Shown: positions 1-7,722, counted from the first letter of the stretch. The stretch: 64,000 bases of DNA from Neisseria subflava (GCF_005221305.1 NZ_CP039887.1:1302001-1366000), one strand, 5' to 3'. Translations and numbers: made by a program. The notes: a model not told the origin generated them from the letters alone.

Positions 1-1
1 C

Positions 2-85
2 GAGTTTATGCAATGGTATAGCGACTATTTGCGGGAGCGATACAACCAGGCATTACAGATGATTCAAAAAGACAAGGCAGATTAA
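2..85 (+). CDS. C-terminal fragment, probable tyrosine integrase
   Basis: The window opens inside a reading frame that ends with TAA at 83-85 and encodes 27 residues, including MQWYSDYLRERY. An MQxWxDYL-type tail is common at the C-terminus of P4-family tyrosine integrases, and an integrase is expected at this edge of the element. No catalytic residue is inside the window, so the identity is inferred from the short tail and the context. Integrase would catalyse site-specific recombination between attP and a tRNA gene. Confidence 0.45.
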   Translation, partial: EFMQWYSDYLRERYNQALQMIQKDKAD

Positions 86-113
86 AAATTCCCTATGCGC
101 GTGAGTAAATATA

Positions 114-239
114 CTGGTTACACTGGTTACCACAAAATTTAACAAATATAACTATATGAATATAAATATAAATACAAAGAAAAAGCGGTAACCAGTTAAC
201 GTAAATTTACTGGTTACCAACTGGTTACCACTGGTTACC
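114..239. repeat. Left iteron array, CTGGTTACC repeats
   Basis: Copies of CTGGTTAC(C) start at 114, 123, 210, 221 and 231. One copy in the opposite orientation (GGTAACCAG) lies at 187-195. An AT-rich stretch (about 135-180) separates the two groups. A second array of the same 9-mer lies at 7723-7836. Iterons beside an AT-rich region near a primase-helicase are typical of a replication origin; P4 uses a similar-looking 9-mer in its ori and crr sites. The role here is inferred. Confidence 0.75.
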
Positions 240-265
240 ATTTTATACAGAAAGAAATTAACCCT

Positions 266-391
266 ATGAAATACAGTGCATTAGATGTTTTGCTTTCGTT
301 TGACCGCCTGGACGTTGGAAACATAGAGCTTGAGACACCGGCACGGATCAACACGAAACGGCAGCCGGTAGATTTGAGTATAGAGGCGTGA
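266..391 (+). CDS. Small hypothetical protein (41 aa) in the mobile element
   Basis: An ATG at 266 opens a 41-codon frame ending in TGA at 389-391, just downstream of the left iterons. Its base composition is more balanced than that of the AT-rich gene that follows. The upstream sequence is A-rich (AAAGAAA) without a strong Shine-Dalgarno motif. I recognise no family. It could be a small element-specific protein or a chance frame. Confidence 0.35.
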   Translation: MKYSALDVLLSFDRLDVGNIELETPARINTKRQPVDLSIEA

Positions 392-458
392 AGCTTTTAA
401 ACCCTTTTAAGAATGTTTGAAATAGTCGCCCACACATTACACCGATGGAGCAAAGAAA

Positions 459-1334
459 ATGATTGATAAATCAGATTATGTAGAGTTTTTAGGCTGTCTT
501 GATAATATCATTAGGGTGTCTGGTATATCTTTTAGAAAAGACTTAGACGGAGAAGAAATTAATACAGAAGAAGCCCTATTTGCTGTACTTTTAGAAGAAG
601 CTAAGAAATTTGATAAATTTTGGCGTGAAATCATAGAATGTAAGGTTTTTAAACACTTTGGGGAACTTCCACATTTTAAAATTTATCATAAAAAAGCAGT
701 CAAATTTTGGAAAACAGAACATCAAAATAAAGGGAAATCGCTTGAAGAATTTATAAGGGATTTAGCTAATGAATGGTTTGCACATCCTACCGATTCACGA
801 GGTAGGAATTGGCGTTATGTAAATCTGCTAGATTGCCAGTGGTTTGATGGAATGTCTGCTAGAACGGTTTTAAGTTCAATTCTAGTGATGGCACAGAATG
901 AATTTGAACCAACCATAACAACAGCCGAAGCGAAGAGAGCAGCCAAATATCTGCAAAAACATCAAATAGAGTTATTAAAACAACGAGATATACTGAAACG
1001 TTATTTACAACAACAAGGAATTACCGGGTCAGGCATTGGGATTTTAAGGAGGCTGAAAGAACAATACCTACAACAAGAAGAAAATGAAGCAGAGGAATAT
1101 TTAATTGCCCCTAATTTGTTAGAGATTGTATTAAAGCAACAAGACACAAAAAACGTTACAGCAAAACGAGTTACAGGCAGCCTGCTTAAACTGGATAAGC
1201 ATTTAAGTTCACGGTCACCAGTTTCTGCAATAACTGAATTAGCCAACTTAATGAATGACGAGTTAGTTTCAGATGATACTATTAACAGATACATCAAATC
1301 GCTTAAAGCAATTAGAAATGAACTAAATAAGTAA
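459..1334 (+). CDS. Unknown AT-rich protein (291 aa) carried by the element
   Basis: The frame has a GGAG ribosome site 8 bases before the ATG. It encodes a charged, largely helical, soluble protein with no signal peptide or membrane segment. A Trp/Phe/His-rich first half (about residues 50-130) precedes a Lys/Gln-rich, coiled-coil-like segment (about 155-215). I recognise no domain. The codon use is much more AT-rich than that of the replication genes, and the gene sits alone between the left iterons and the AlpA-like gene, with its own downstream hairpin. That is the profile of a recently acquired cargo gene; in satellites such genes often affect phage defence or superinfection, but no function can be assigned here. 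Confidence 0.75.
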   Translation: MIDKSDYVEFLGCLDNIIRVSGISFRKDLDGEEINTEEALFAVLLEEAKKFDKFWREIIECKVFKHFGELPHFKIYHKKAVKFWKTEHQNKGKSLEEFIRDLANEWFAHPTDSRGRNWRYVNLLDCQWFDGMSARTVLSSILVMAQNEFEPTITTAEAKRAAKYLQKHQIELLKQRDILKRYLQQQGITGSGIGILRRLKEQYLQQEENEAEEYLIAPNLLEIVLKQQDTKNVTAKRVTGSLLKLDKHLSSRSPVSAITELANLMNDELVSDDTINRYIKSLKAIRNELNK

Positions 1335-1444
1335 CCGCAAATTTTCATGTTCCCCGTATGAAATATGCGGAGCAAGTTTTAGTCTTAAATTATAGTTATA
1401 TGCACAGCAAAAATTCAATACGACATTGTAATTTTTGCCGATAC

Positions 1445-1472
1445 AGCCGCCCACAGAGGCGGCTATTATTTT
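1445..1472 (+). terminator. Hairpin terminator after the unknown gene
   Basis: AGCCGCC (1445-1451) and GGCGGCT (1458-1464) form a 7-bp GC-rich stem with a 6-base loop, followed by a T-rich ATTATTTT run. It lies between the cargo gene and the AlpA-like gene. Confidence 0.6.
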
Positions 1473-1509
1473 ACCTGTCATATAACCCCGACTAAGAAAG
1501 GCAAAGCAT

Positions 1510-1713
1510 ATGAATACTGTATTACGAGTAAACGATACCGCCCGCGTTATGGGCGTTTCACGAGCGACTATCTGGAATTGGGCAAACCCTAAGAGCCGCC
1601 ATCACCGCCCTGATTTTCCTAAGCCTATCAAACTTTCAGACAACATTACTGGCTGGCTTTCCAGTGAGATTGAAGAGTATCTCAACAAACTGGCCGCCAA
1701 ACGTGAAGAGTAG
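1510..1713 (+). CDS. AlpA-family phage regulatory/excisionase protein
   Basis: This 67-residue protein has a MerR/AlpA-type helix-turn-helix: VNDTARVMGVSRATIWNWA (about residues 7-25), a basic HHRPDFPKPIKL stretch, and a Trp-containing C-terminal helix. AlpA proteins act in temperate phages and satellites as activators of excision or integrase expression. Gram-negative phage-inducible islands characteristically carry an alpA gene beside int, as here. It is likely the switch linking helper-phage infection to excision, but that role is inferred from the family. Confidence 0.85.
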   Translation: MNTVLRVNDTARVMGVSRATIWNWANPKSRHHRPDFPKPIKLSDNITGWLSSEIEEYLNKLAAKREE

Positions 1714-1780
1714 GAGTTTTCTGAGCAATACGCGCACGCGCGAAGAATCAGCGGGAATCTATCCCTTTAGACAAAATAAA

Positions 1781-1810
1781 ACCGCCTGAATAGAGGGCTA
1801 TTCAGACGGC
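1781..1810. terminator. Hairpin containing a DUS-like arm
   Basis: CCGCCTGAATAG and CTATTCAGACGG form a near-perfect 12-bp stem around a short AGGG loop. One arm contains TTCAGACGGC, a 10-base uptake-like sequence. It follows the AlpA-like gene and precedes the next small gene. A terminator role is plausible, although no long T-run follows. Confidence 0.5.
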
Positions 1811-1826
1811 ACGGAGGAAAAATCTG

Positions 1827-2064
1827 ATGAAAACTGATTATACCAACCACAAGCCTAAAACGCCAAGCCAAAGAGAGCGCATTTTAGCCCGATTGAGAAA
1901 AGGGAGCGTTACATCATGAGCTGGCACAGATGGGCATACTTGGCTATAACTCACGCATTATGGAGCTTCGCAGAGCGGGGCATGAAATCATAACCGTGAT
2001 GGAAGAAGTAACAAACCAATTCGGCGAAACCGTGAAGCGTGGACGGTTTGTATTAATCAATTAA
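1827..2064 (+). pseudogene. Frameshifted winged-helix (HTH_39-like) gene
   Basis: The frame opened at ATG 1827 encodes a start typical of phage helix-turn-helix proteins (PSQRERILARLRKGSVTS) but stops at TGA 1917-1919. Starting at CAT 1915 in another frame, the rest of the domain follows directly (HELAQMGILGYNSRIMELRR, then GHEIITVMEEVTNQFGE and KRGRFVLIN) up to TAA 2062-2064. Joining the two gives one complete protein of about 80 residues. A loss of two bases (a CA unit) or gain of one near 1914 would explain it. It may be a true mutation, a sequencing error or, less likely, programmed frameshifting. Confidence 0.65.
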
Positions 2065-2080
2065 ATCAGGAGCTTTAGAT

Positions 2081-2779
2081 ATGAATATTGAATTTATCAA
2101 AACAGCCTTTGAGACCCGTCAAAAGTTACTAAAAGAAGAAGAGGACAAATGCAGTGAACTGACCGCCCAAATTGAAGCGGCGGAAGCCGGTGTTTCAGAG
2201 GCGGAAGCGGTAATCAATGAATTTGCGGGGCTGAGAAGCAAGCGCAAAGGCATATTTGCCAATTTATTGAAAATGGGCAAACCCACAAACACCGAAGAAG
2301 CCAAAGAGCTTGATTCAGAGATTGCCGCCAAACGAGAAGAGGCAGACCGCGCCGCCGATGTGCTAGAAGTACAAAAAGAACTGTTGGAAAGCCTGTTTAG
2401 TGACCGCCGCCAACATCTGAACCGCATTTCAGAGCTTCGCAATTTGCTGGCCGTTTCCCGCTATGAAATGTTTATTGCCGGTATTGAAGAGACCCACTTG
2501 CCTGAATATTTGGAGGCCGCCCGCGCCTATGCCAAAGCCGCCGCGAAACTGGCAGGAATCGGTAAGGCCGCCGTTGAAATGAGAACGAGTCTTCATGAAA
2601 ACGGTTTGCGGCCTGATTGTCCGACCTATGGGGAATCTATGCCGAATCGAATCATTGATTTACGTTTGCCCGGCTTCTTCAACATGATGGACTACACGGG
2701 CGGAAATGAAAACGCTATTTTCGACATCACAGAAGACATGGAGAAAGAAAAAGAAGCGGTTTCCAATAGCTTGAAGTAG
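2081..2779 (+). CDS. Coiled-coil hypothetical phage-type protein (232 aa)
   Basis: A strong AGGAG site precedes the ATG. Residues about 5-135 are rich in Glu, Ala, Lys and Leu and look like a long helical coiled coil. The C-terminal part (about 136-232) is more globular, with Pro/Gly and aromatic residues (LRLPGFFNMMDYTGG). No signal peptide or transmembrane segment is seen. It lies directly upstream of the terminase small subunit and ends in its own hairpin. I do not recognise the family. Confidence 0.75.
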   Translation: MNIEFIKTAFETRQKLLKEEEDKCSELTAQIEAAEAGVSEAEAVINEFAGLRSKRKGIFANLLKMGKPTNTEEAKELDSEIAAKREEADRAADVLEVQKELLESLFSDRRQHLNRISELRNLLAVSRYEMFIAGIEETHLPEYLEAARAYAKAAAKLAGIGKAAVEMRTSLHENGLRPDCPTYGESMPNRIIDLRLPGFFNMMDYTGGNENAIFDITEDMEKEKEAVSNSLK

Positions 2780-2789
2780 CAACACCCAA

Positions 2790-2831
2790 ACAGCCGCCTA
2801 AAAGCAGAAAAAAGCTATTGGGCGGCTTTTT
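2790..2831 (+). terminator. Terminator between the coiled-coil gene and terS
   Basis: AGCCGCC (2792-2798) pairs with GGCGGCT (2821-2827), followed by a TTTT run. The loop contains a smaller AAGC/GCTT helix. It ends just before the ribosome site of the terminase gene. Confidence 0.6.
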
Positions 2832-2846
2832 GAAAGGAGTAAGGAC

Positions 2847-3407
2847 ATGACACCAAAGCAAGAACAATTTGCCCGCCTGTATGTAGAAACGGGTAATGCA
2901 AGCGAAGCATACCGGCAAGCCTACAACGCCGACAACATGAAGCCCGAAACGGTAACGAATGAAGCCTATAAGCTGCTTCAAGACCCCGATATTTCCGCGA
3001 TGGTAGATGGCCTCAAGGCAGAGGCACGGCAACGCCATGCGGTAACGGTGGACGATCTGTTACACGAACTGGAGCAGGCACGGGCGGCGGCACTGGCAGC
3101 CCCTACACCGCAAAGCAGCGCGGCAGTATCGGCCACGATGGGCAAGGCAAAAATGCTTGGCTTATTAGTGGATAAAGCGGAAATCAAGGCAGAGGCGGAA
3201 ATACAGGAAAAGCCGAAAAGTTATGTATCTTCGATTGTGGAATCACTCACAGAGGAAGAGAAAAAGGCAATTTTGGACTTAGCCCTTAAGACACATAGGG
3301 GCAAATGGGAGGCGGTAACACTTGCAGACATTGCCGCCGTTACAGGTAAGGACACTGACAAGACGTGCTATGCCGTCATTCTTATTACAGCATTGGACAG
3401 AATCTAA
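2847..3407 (+). CDS. Terminase small subunit (TerS-like)
   Basis: The N-terminus MTPKQEQFARLYVETGNASEAYRQAY and the KPETVTNEAYKLLQDPDI segment match the Terminase_2 small-subunit family, a helix-turn-helix DNA-binding protein that recognises packaging sites. Residues about 60-110 form the following helical region. The C-terminus (about 125-186) is an acidic/basic helical extension I do not recognise. No large terminase, portal or capsid gene is present in the window. A lone TerS in a small island is the hallmark of packaging diversion by phage-inducible islands, where it redirects a helper's large terminase to island DNA. A clear ribosome site (AAGGAG) supports the start. Confidence 0.85.
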   Translation: MTPKQEQFARLYVETGNASEAYRQAYNADNMKPETVTNEAYKLLQDPDISAMVDGLKAEARQRHAVTVDDLLHELEQARAAALAAPTPQSSAAVSATMGKAKMLGLLVDKAEIKAEAEIQEKPKSYVSSIVESLTEEEKKAILDLALKTHRGKWEAVTLADIAAVTGKDTDKTCYAVILITALDRI

Positions 3408-3438
3408 TGTTAAATCGCCCAATCCTGTAAAAAACCAT

Positions 3439-3467
3439 TTGACAGATTGAGCTTTGAGAAGCAGAAT
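3439..3467 (+). promoter_or_regulatory. Predicted sigma-70 promoter of the replication operon
   Basis: TTGACA (3439-3444) lies 17 bases from CAGAAT (3462-3467), a perfect -35 with a 4/6 -10. Transcription would start near 3474, so the RNA would begin almost at the first AAAACAACTAG repeat of the leader. It was predicted by eye only. Confidence 0.55.
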
Positions 3468-3472
3468 TAAGT

Positions 3473-3683
3473 CTCTCTCTAAAACAACTAGCCGAAATTC
3501 CGCACGGCTTGCGGGATTTTTTTATCGCCATTTTCTCTTATGGCGTTTGAAGCCTATTCACAGGCTTTGGACGGCATATCAAAGTTTATGGCGGTGTGTG
3601 GTAACGGTAACGGCCACGCCTGACTAGTTGCAGGAGAGAGCACCGCCCCCTTTTCGGGCATTCTCAAATCTCAAAACAACTAG
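3473..3683 (+). ncRNA. Structured leader with P4-like seqA/seqB/seqC arrangement
   Basis: An exact 11-base direct repeat AAAACAACTAG occurs at 3481-3491 (A) and 3673-3683 (C). Between them, CTAGTTG at 3624-3630 (B) is the reverse complement of CAACTAG in both copies. GAGAGAG at 3634-3640 can extend pairing to CTCTCTC at 3473-3479 upstream of A and to CTC motifs upstream of C. An intrinsic terminator follows A at once, and C overlaps the ribosome site of the next gene. In satellite P4 the cI RNA pairs with seqA and seqC in the leader of the replication operon to enforce termination and immunity. A similar role here is inferred. Confidence 0.5.
3497..3523 (+). terminator. Intrinsic terminator inside the leader
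   Basis: ATTCCGCA (3497-3504) pairs with TGCGGGAT (3510-3517) across a 5-base CGGCT loop, followed by a run of T up to 3523. It lies just after the first leader repeat and far ahead of the next gene, so it would act as an attenuator. Confidence 0.7.
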
Positions 3684-3694
3684 GAGCATTTCAA

Positions 3695-4033
3695 ATGCAA
3701 TCTTCCATTTCTACCCAAATCCAAACCATTCAAAATCAAGCCCAAACGGTAACCATTCCTCGCGAGCTGGCAAACAACGCAGCAGACGCCTGCTTTTACG
3801 CAGACCGCGCCGCCGAAAACCTTGCCGCCATCCTAGACGCAGCCGAAATCCTGACCGATATGGCTATCGACCAACAAACCTTCTCTTTAACCGTCCGAAA
3901 ACTCATCAAAGCCGCCAAGAACGAGGTAGAGACGCTGGCAGAGCTTCACCCTTTCAGCCTGTTTGAAACGGCAGCGAATTTGAATGACGAAATCTCCAGC
4001 CAAATCCACAGCCAAACACGCGGCGCGAAATAA
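3695..4033 (+). CDS. Hypothetical protein (112 aa), first gene of the replication operon
   Basis: The AGGAG ribosome site at 3682-3686 is 8 bases from the ATG and overlaps the second leader repeat, so leader pairing could block translation. The protein has a Gln/Thr-rich N-terminus (about 1-22) followed by Ala-rich helices, with no signal peptide or membrane segment. A frame from 3628 overlaps this gene in another register, but its Arg/Pro-rich product is a shadow. I recognise no family. Its position matches that of the first small gene after the P4 immunity leader, which does not by itself give a function. Confidence 0.7.
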   Translation: MQSSISTQIQTIQNQAQTVTIPRELANNAADACFYADRAAENLAAILDAAEILTDMAIDQQTFSLTVRKLIKAAKNEVETLAELHPFSLFETAANLNDEISSQIHSQTRGAK

Positions 4034-4175
4034 ACCCCAAACCCCGTAAAACCTAAACCGCCATGCCGCCTATTTCAGACGGCATAGGGCAAACTTCGCC
4101 CCAGTGTTTTCATAACATATTGATTTTATTAGATTCGTGTTTTGAAATACTGGAGGCAGAGCAAAGGATAAAACC

Positions 4176-4391
4176 ATGAAACAGACCAATAAATCCGACC
4201 GTTTCCGCCGGTATCTTAACCGCGCCTTGCTGGTGTTTTGGGTGTTGCTTTTGGCTTTGGTAGTCCGAGCCTGTAACCAGCCCGCCCACGCCGACACGGA
4301 GCAACTAGAGCAGGAAACGCCCGCGATATGGGAAACAGACCCAACCGCCGGAATTGTTTTAGAGCCAGTATCAGAGGAGGCAGAGCAATGA
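4176..4391 (+). CDS. Small single-pass membrane protein (71 aa)
   Basis: A basic N-terminus (about 1-15, KSDRFRRYLNR) precedes one hydrophobic segment (about residues 17-31, ALLVFWVLLLALVV), then a polar acidic tail of about 38 residues. A Cys at residue 33 follows RA, which is a poor lipobox. Its stop codon overlaps the next start (ATGA), which suggests translational coupling. No family is recognised. Confidence 0.65.
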   Translation: MKQTNKSDRFRRYLNRALLVFWVLLLALVVRACNQPAHADTEQLEQETPAIWETDPTAGIVLEPVSEEAEQ

Positions 4392-4573
4392 AAACCATCA
4401 CGGAGAAACTGGCAAACCAACTAAACAGCAAAGAAAAGGCAATCGCAGCGGTGGACGTTGTAAGCACTATCTTGCTGATTGTGAATGACGGAGCAAGCCA
4501 AAAAAAGGCGATTCATACCGTATCAGCCATAGCCCGCGAAGCTATGGACAGATTCGAGGAGGTAGGAAAATGA
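4388..4573 (+). CDS. Small hypothetical protein (61 aa), coupled to the primase gene
   Basis: The start at 4388 overlaps the previous stop (ATGA), and the gene's own stop overlaps the primase start at 4570. A longer frame from 4328 runs through the preceding gene and is less likely. The product is a soluble helical protein with a mix of Lys and Ala (MKTITEKLANQLNSKEKAIA). No family is recognised. Coupling at both ends marks it as part of the replication operon. Confidence 0.65.
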   Translation: MKTITEKLANQLNSKEKAIAAVDVVSTILLIVNDGASQKKAIHTVSAIAREAMDRFEEVGK

Positions 4574-5670
4574 AACCGACATGCAAAGAAATCAGAGCCG
4601 CCGCGCAATACCGCTGGCAGGAAATCCACGCCGCTATCGGCATAGACCCGCGATACCTGAAAAACAAACACCAGCCCTGCCCCGCGTGTGGAGGGAAAGA
4701 CCGTTTCAGATATGACGACAAAGACGGAAACGGCACATTCATTTGCAGCCATTACAACAACGGCGCGGGCGATGGTTTAGGCTTGGTAATGCACTATTTG
4801 CAATGCGACTTTCAGACGGCCTTAAAGCAGGTTTCAGGCGTTTTAGGCATGGACAATACAGACCCCTTGCCGATACCGCCAAAACGCCCACAAGCGCAGC
4901 CACGCCCCGAAAAAGACCAAATCGAGAAACTGGCCGCATTATGGAGAAGCACAGAACCTATCCGCCCTGATTCCCCTGTTATCCAGTATCTGAAATCACG
5001 CGGTTTGGACATGGCGCATTTACCCGAAAACGTCCGTTTTCTACCTGAAAAAGACTATTGGACAACAGGAGAAGATAAGCCGCTTTTGCTTGGCAGTTTC
5101 CCGTGTATGGTTTGCGCTATCCGCGATATGGACGAGGAGCTACAAGGCTTACACCTGACCTATTTACAGCCTAGCTATGACAAACCATGCGGAGAGGACG
5201 GACTACACGCCCCGCGCTATCAGAAACTGGCAATCAAACACCCTGGAACGGGCGAAGCATTACCGGCCAAGAAAATGCGAAACCGTAAGCAAGGCAGCAT
5301 TTCAGGGCAAGCCGTCCACTTGTTCCCGATTCCTGAAAATGGCCGTCTTGTCATTGCAGAGGGAATAGAAACCGCCCTTGCCGCCCGTGAATTGTACAAG
5401 GCTTACGATTGGGGCTTATACGCGGCCTTGAGCGCAAACAGCATGGCAAATTTTCACTTTTTGAACGGTATAAAAGAAATTGCGATTATTGCCGATAACG
5501 ACACGCCCCGCCCCGTTGGTTACAGAGCTGCTTATGACTTGGCAATGCGAGCCATTAAGCAGGGAATCAAGGCGAGCATATGGCAGAGTGAAACGCCAGG
5601 CTATGACGCACTGGACGAACTGAACGAGAAAAAGCGATCAGACAATCATTTCGGAGGACAGACAGCATGA
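4570..5670 (+). CDS. Satellite/phage DNA primase (Zn-ribbon plus TOPRIM)
   Basis: Residues about 35-75 hold a primase zinc ribbon: CPACGGKDRFRYDD followed by GTFICSHY (CxxC ... C with a His). Residues about 260-350 hold a TOPRIM domain, with the acidic motif VIAEGIETALAA and the IADND motif. TOPRIM primases synthesise RNA primers on the replicating element. P4 alpha joins primase and helicase in one chain, whereas here they are two genes that overlap by ATGA at 5667-5670. Together they should form the element's own initiator and replisome loader. Confidence 0.88.
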   Translation: MKPTCKEIRAAAQYRWQEIHAAIGIDPRYLKNKHQPCPACGGKDRFRYDDKDGNGTFICSHYNNGAGDGLGLVMHYLQCDFQTALKQVSGVLGMDNTDPLPIPPKRPQAQPRPEKDQIEKLAALWRSTEPIRPDSPVIQYLKSRGLDMAHLPENVRFLPEKDYWTTGEDKPLLLGSFPCMVCAIRDMDEELQGLHLTYLQPSYDKPCGEDGLHAPRYQKLAIKHPGTGEALPAKKMRNRKQGSISGQAVHLFPIPENGRLVIAEGIETALAARELYKAYDWGLYAALSANSMANFHFLNGIKEIAIIADNDTPRPVGYRAAYDLAMRAIKQGIKASIWQSETPGYDALDELNEKKRSDNHFGGQTA

Positions 5671-7412
5671 AAAATACCGAAACAGCAAAGCAGGAAAGCA
5701 CCAAAGACTACAACCTTGAGAATATCGAGCCATTCCGCCCGCGCCCTCACTTTGAAATCGACAATCGGGGCGTATGGTGGGTAAACGTTAGAACCGACAA
5801 AGACGGAGATATTATCGAAGCAGAGCCGCAATTCCTTTCTGACCCTATCGACATTATCGGCACGGGGCAGGACAACGACGGCGCGTATTATCGGATTATC
5901 AAGTTTAAAGACAAAATCACACGCCAACAAAAGACCGCCGCCCTGCCACAAGCGGAAATCGGCACAGTTCAAGGCTGGCAGCGTTTGCAGAGTTACGGAT
6001 TAACCATCATGAGCGGGCGGGTAAAAAGGGAAAAGCTGGCAGACTATTTGCAGAAAGAGGGAAGCCCGGCAGCCTTTACCATTACCGACCGCGCCGGCTG
6101 GAACGGGGAAGCCTACATACTGGCAGGCGGGGAAGCCGTTAACGCAGACGGCACAAACATTCTATACAACGGAGACACCAGCCAAAAAGACGGTTACACA
6201 GAAAAAGGCAGCCTCAAGGAATGGCAGGAGCAGGCCGCGCGATACGCAGAAAACAATAGCCGCCTATGCCTGGCACTAGGTTTAAGCATGGCCGCGCCAT
6301 TCTTGGCACTTTTGAACGAAGAGGGAGGCGGTTTCCATTTGGCGGGCGATTCATCAAGAGGCAAAACAACCGCCGCGCGGCTTGCCTTGAGCGTATGGGG
6401 CGACCCTGAAACCACTAAAGGAAATTGGGATACTACACCGCTTGGCTTGCAGAATTTAGCTTTAGCCCGTAATGATGGCTTGCTGGTGTTAGATGAAATC
6501 GGCCAAACAGCCGACCCGCGAAAAATCCCGCAAATGGTTTATAGCGTAATCAACGGCGTATCAAAAACACAAGGGGCGAAAGATGGCGGCAACCGTAGGC
6601 AGAAAACATGGCGCAATCTGATACTTTCAACCGGCGAAATAAACCCAGAGAGCTTGATAGGAGACCGCGCCCAATGGAAAGCGGGTAATCATGTTAGGTT
6701 ACCTGATATACAGGCAATGGCAAGATACGGCATTTACGACACGTTGCACGGCTTCACAGATGGCGCAAAACTGTCGGAGCATATCAACCAAGCCACAGCC
6801 AAGCAGCGAGGAACAGCAGGGCGCGCCCTTATCCGTCAAATCCTCAAAGACGGAAAAGAAGCCGCCGCCCAAGCCGTAGAAGCCCGCCGCGACCAATTCC
6901 TTGAAGCCTTGCCGCCAATGGAAGGACAGGCGCGAAGAATTGCCCGCCGCTTTGCCCTCTTGGCCGCTGTCTTGGAATATGCCGCGCCTATTACCGGCAT
7001 GAGACAAGGAGCAGGAGAGGCAGGAGTAAAGCAGTGTTTCAATGAATGGCTTGAAGAAAACGGCACAGGAAACCGCGAAGACCGCCGAATTATTGAGCAA
7101 GTAATCGCTTTCATGGACGTTAACGCCCTATCTATGCGCTTTTCAGACTGGAACGCCCAAACCACAAACCAAAATCACACAGGTTATCGGAAACAAGAGG
7201 GAAGCATAGATGAGTATTGGATAATCCCCGTAGTCTTTGAAGATGAAGTCTGTAAGGGATATAGCCCGCGTAAAGCGTGTGAAGTCCTACATGATCGCCA
7301 ATGGTTAAAAAAAGCCGACAACGGCAGATGGCAACACCAGCGCAAACGCAACGGCGTTGCAAGCCGATTCTATGTTTTGATGGGAGAAGCCCCGCCCGAC
7401 TTTGACGAATAA
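5667..7412 (+). CDS. DUF927-family replicative helicase
   Basis: This 581-residue P-loop ATPase has a Walker A motif GDSSRGKTTA (about residues 228-237) and a Walker B motif LLVLDEIG (about 271-278). A GNWDTTPLGLQNLA stretch lies between them and a ILSTGE sensor-like segment after them. The N-terminal region (about 1-190) contains the DUF927 pattern ITDRAGWNGEAYILAGGE. DUF927 proteins are found in phages and satellites next to TOPRIM primases. The start overlaps the primase stop. The operon ends in a strong terminator right after this gene. Confidence 0.87.
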   Translation: MKNTETAKQESTKDYNLENIEPFRPRPHFEIDNRGVWWVNVRTDKDGDIIEAEPQFLSDPIDIIGTGQDNDGAYYRIIKFKDKITRQQKTAALPQAEIGTVQGWQRLQSYGLTIMSGRVKREKLADYLQKEGSPAAFTITDRAGWNGEAYILAGGEAVNADGTNILYNGDTSQKDGYTEKGSLKEWQEQAARYAENNSRLCLALGLSMAAPFLALLNEEGGGFHLAGDSSRGKTTAARLALSVWGDPETTKGNWDTTPLGLQNLALARNDGLLVLDEIGQTADPRKIPQMVYSVINGVSKTQGAKDGGNRRQKTWRNLILSTGEINPESLIGDRAQWKAGNHVRLPDIQAMARYGIYDTLHGFTDGAKLSEHINQATAKQRGTAGRALIRQILKDGKEAAAQAVEARRDQFLEALPPMEGQARRIARRFALLAAVLEYAAPITGMRQGAGEAGVKQCFNEWLEENGTGNREDRRIIEQVIAFMDVNALSMRFSDWNAQTTNQNHTGYRKQEGSIDEYWIIPVVFEDEVCKGYSPRKACEVLHDRQWLKKADNGRWQHQRKRNGVASRFYVLMGEAPPDFDE

Positions 7413-7420
7413 CCAAGAGC

Positions 7421-7454
7421 AAGCCCGCTATTACCGATAATGGCGGGCTTTTTT
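7421..7454 (+). terminator. Terminator of the replication operon
   Basis: AAGCCCGC (7421-7428) and GCGGGCTT (7443-7450), extended by TATTA/TAAT, form a strong stem followed by six T residues. It lies 9 bases after the helicase stop. Confidence 0.85.
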
Positions 7455-7722
7455 ACGTCTAAACATTCAGGCAGACCAACCAAGAAAGCATAAAATCGAC
7501 AGGAAGCCTATAAATCTCAAAAATTAGAGCCATTCAACCCATTACCTATACCTACCCCTACCCAATCAACAAAACACGCTTACAGCGCAATTATGCCCTA
7601 TTTCCGCCATATCTACCAAAAAGGCAAGCGAAGAATAAATAATTTCGATACCAATACGCGCGCGCGTAATAATGTAGTCCCTTGAATTTTGCGAGTCCAT
7701 AAAAAGAAAGCAAAAAACGGCG

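Noticed and set aside
3628..3966. Frame of 112 codons overlapping the first replication-operon gene
   Set aside because: It is Arg/Pro-rich, lacks a ribosome site and overlaps the leader, while the 3695 frame has a clear AGGAG site.
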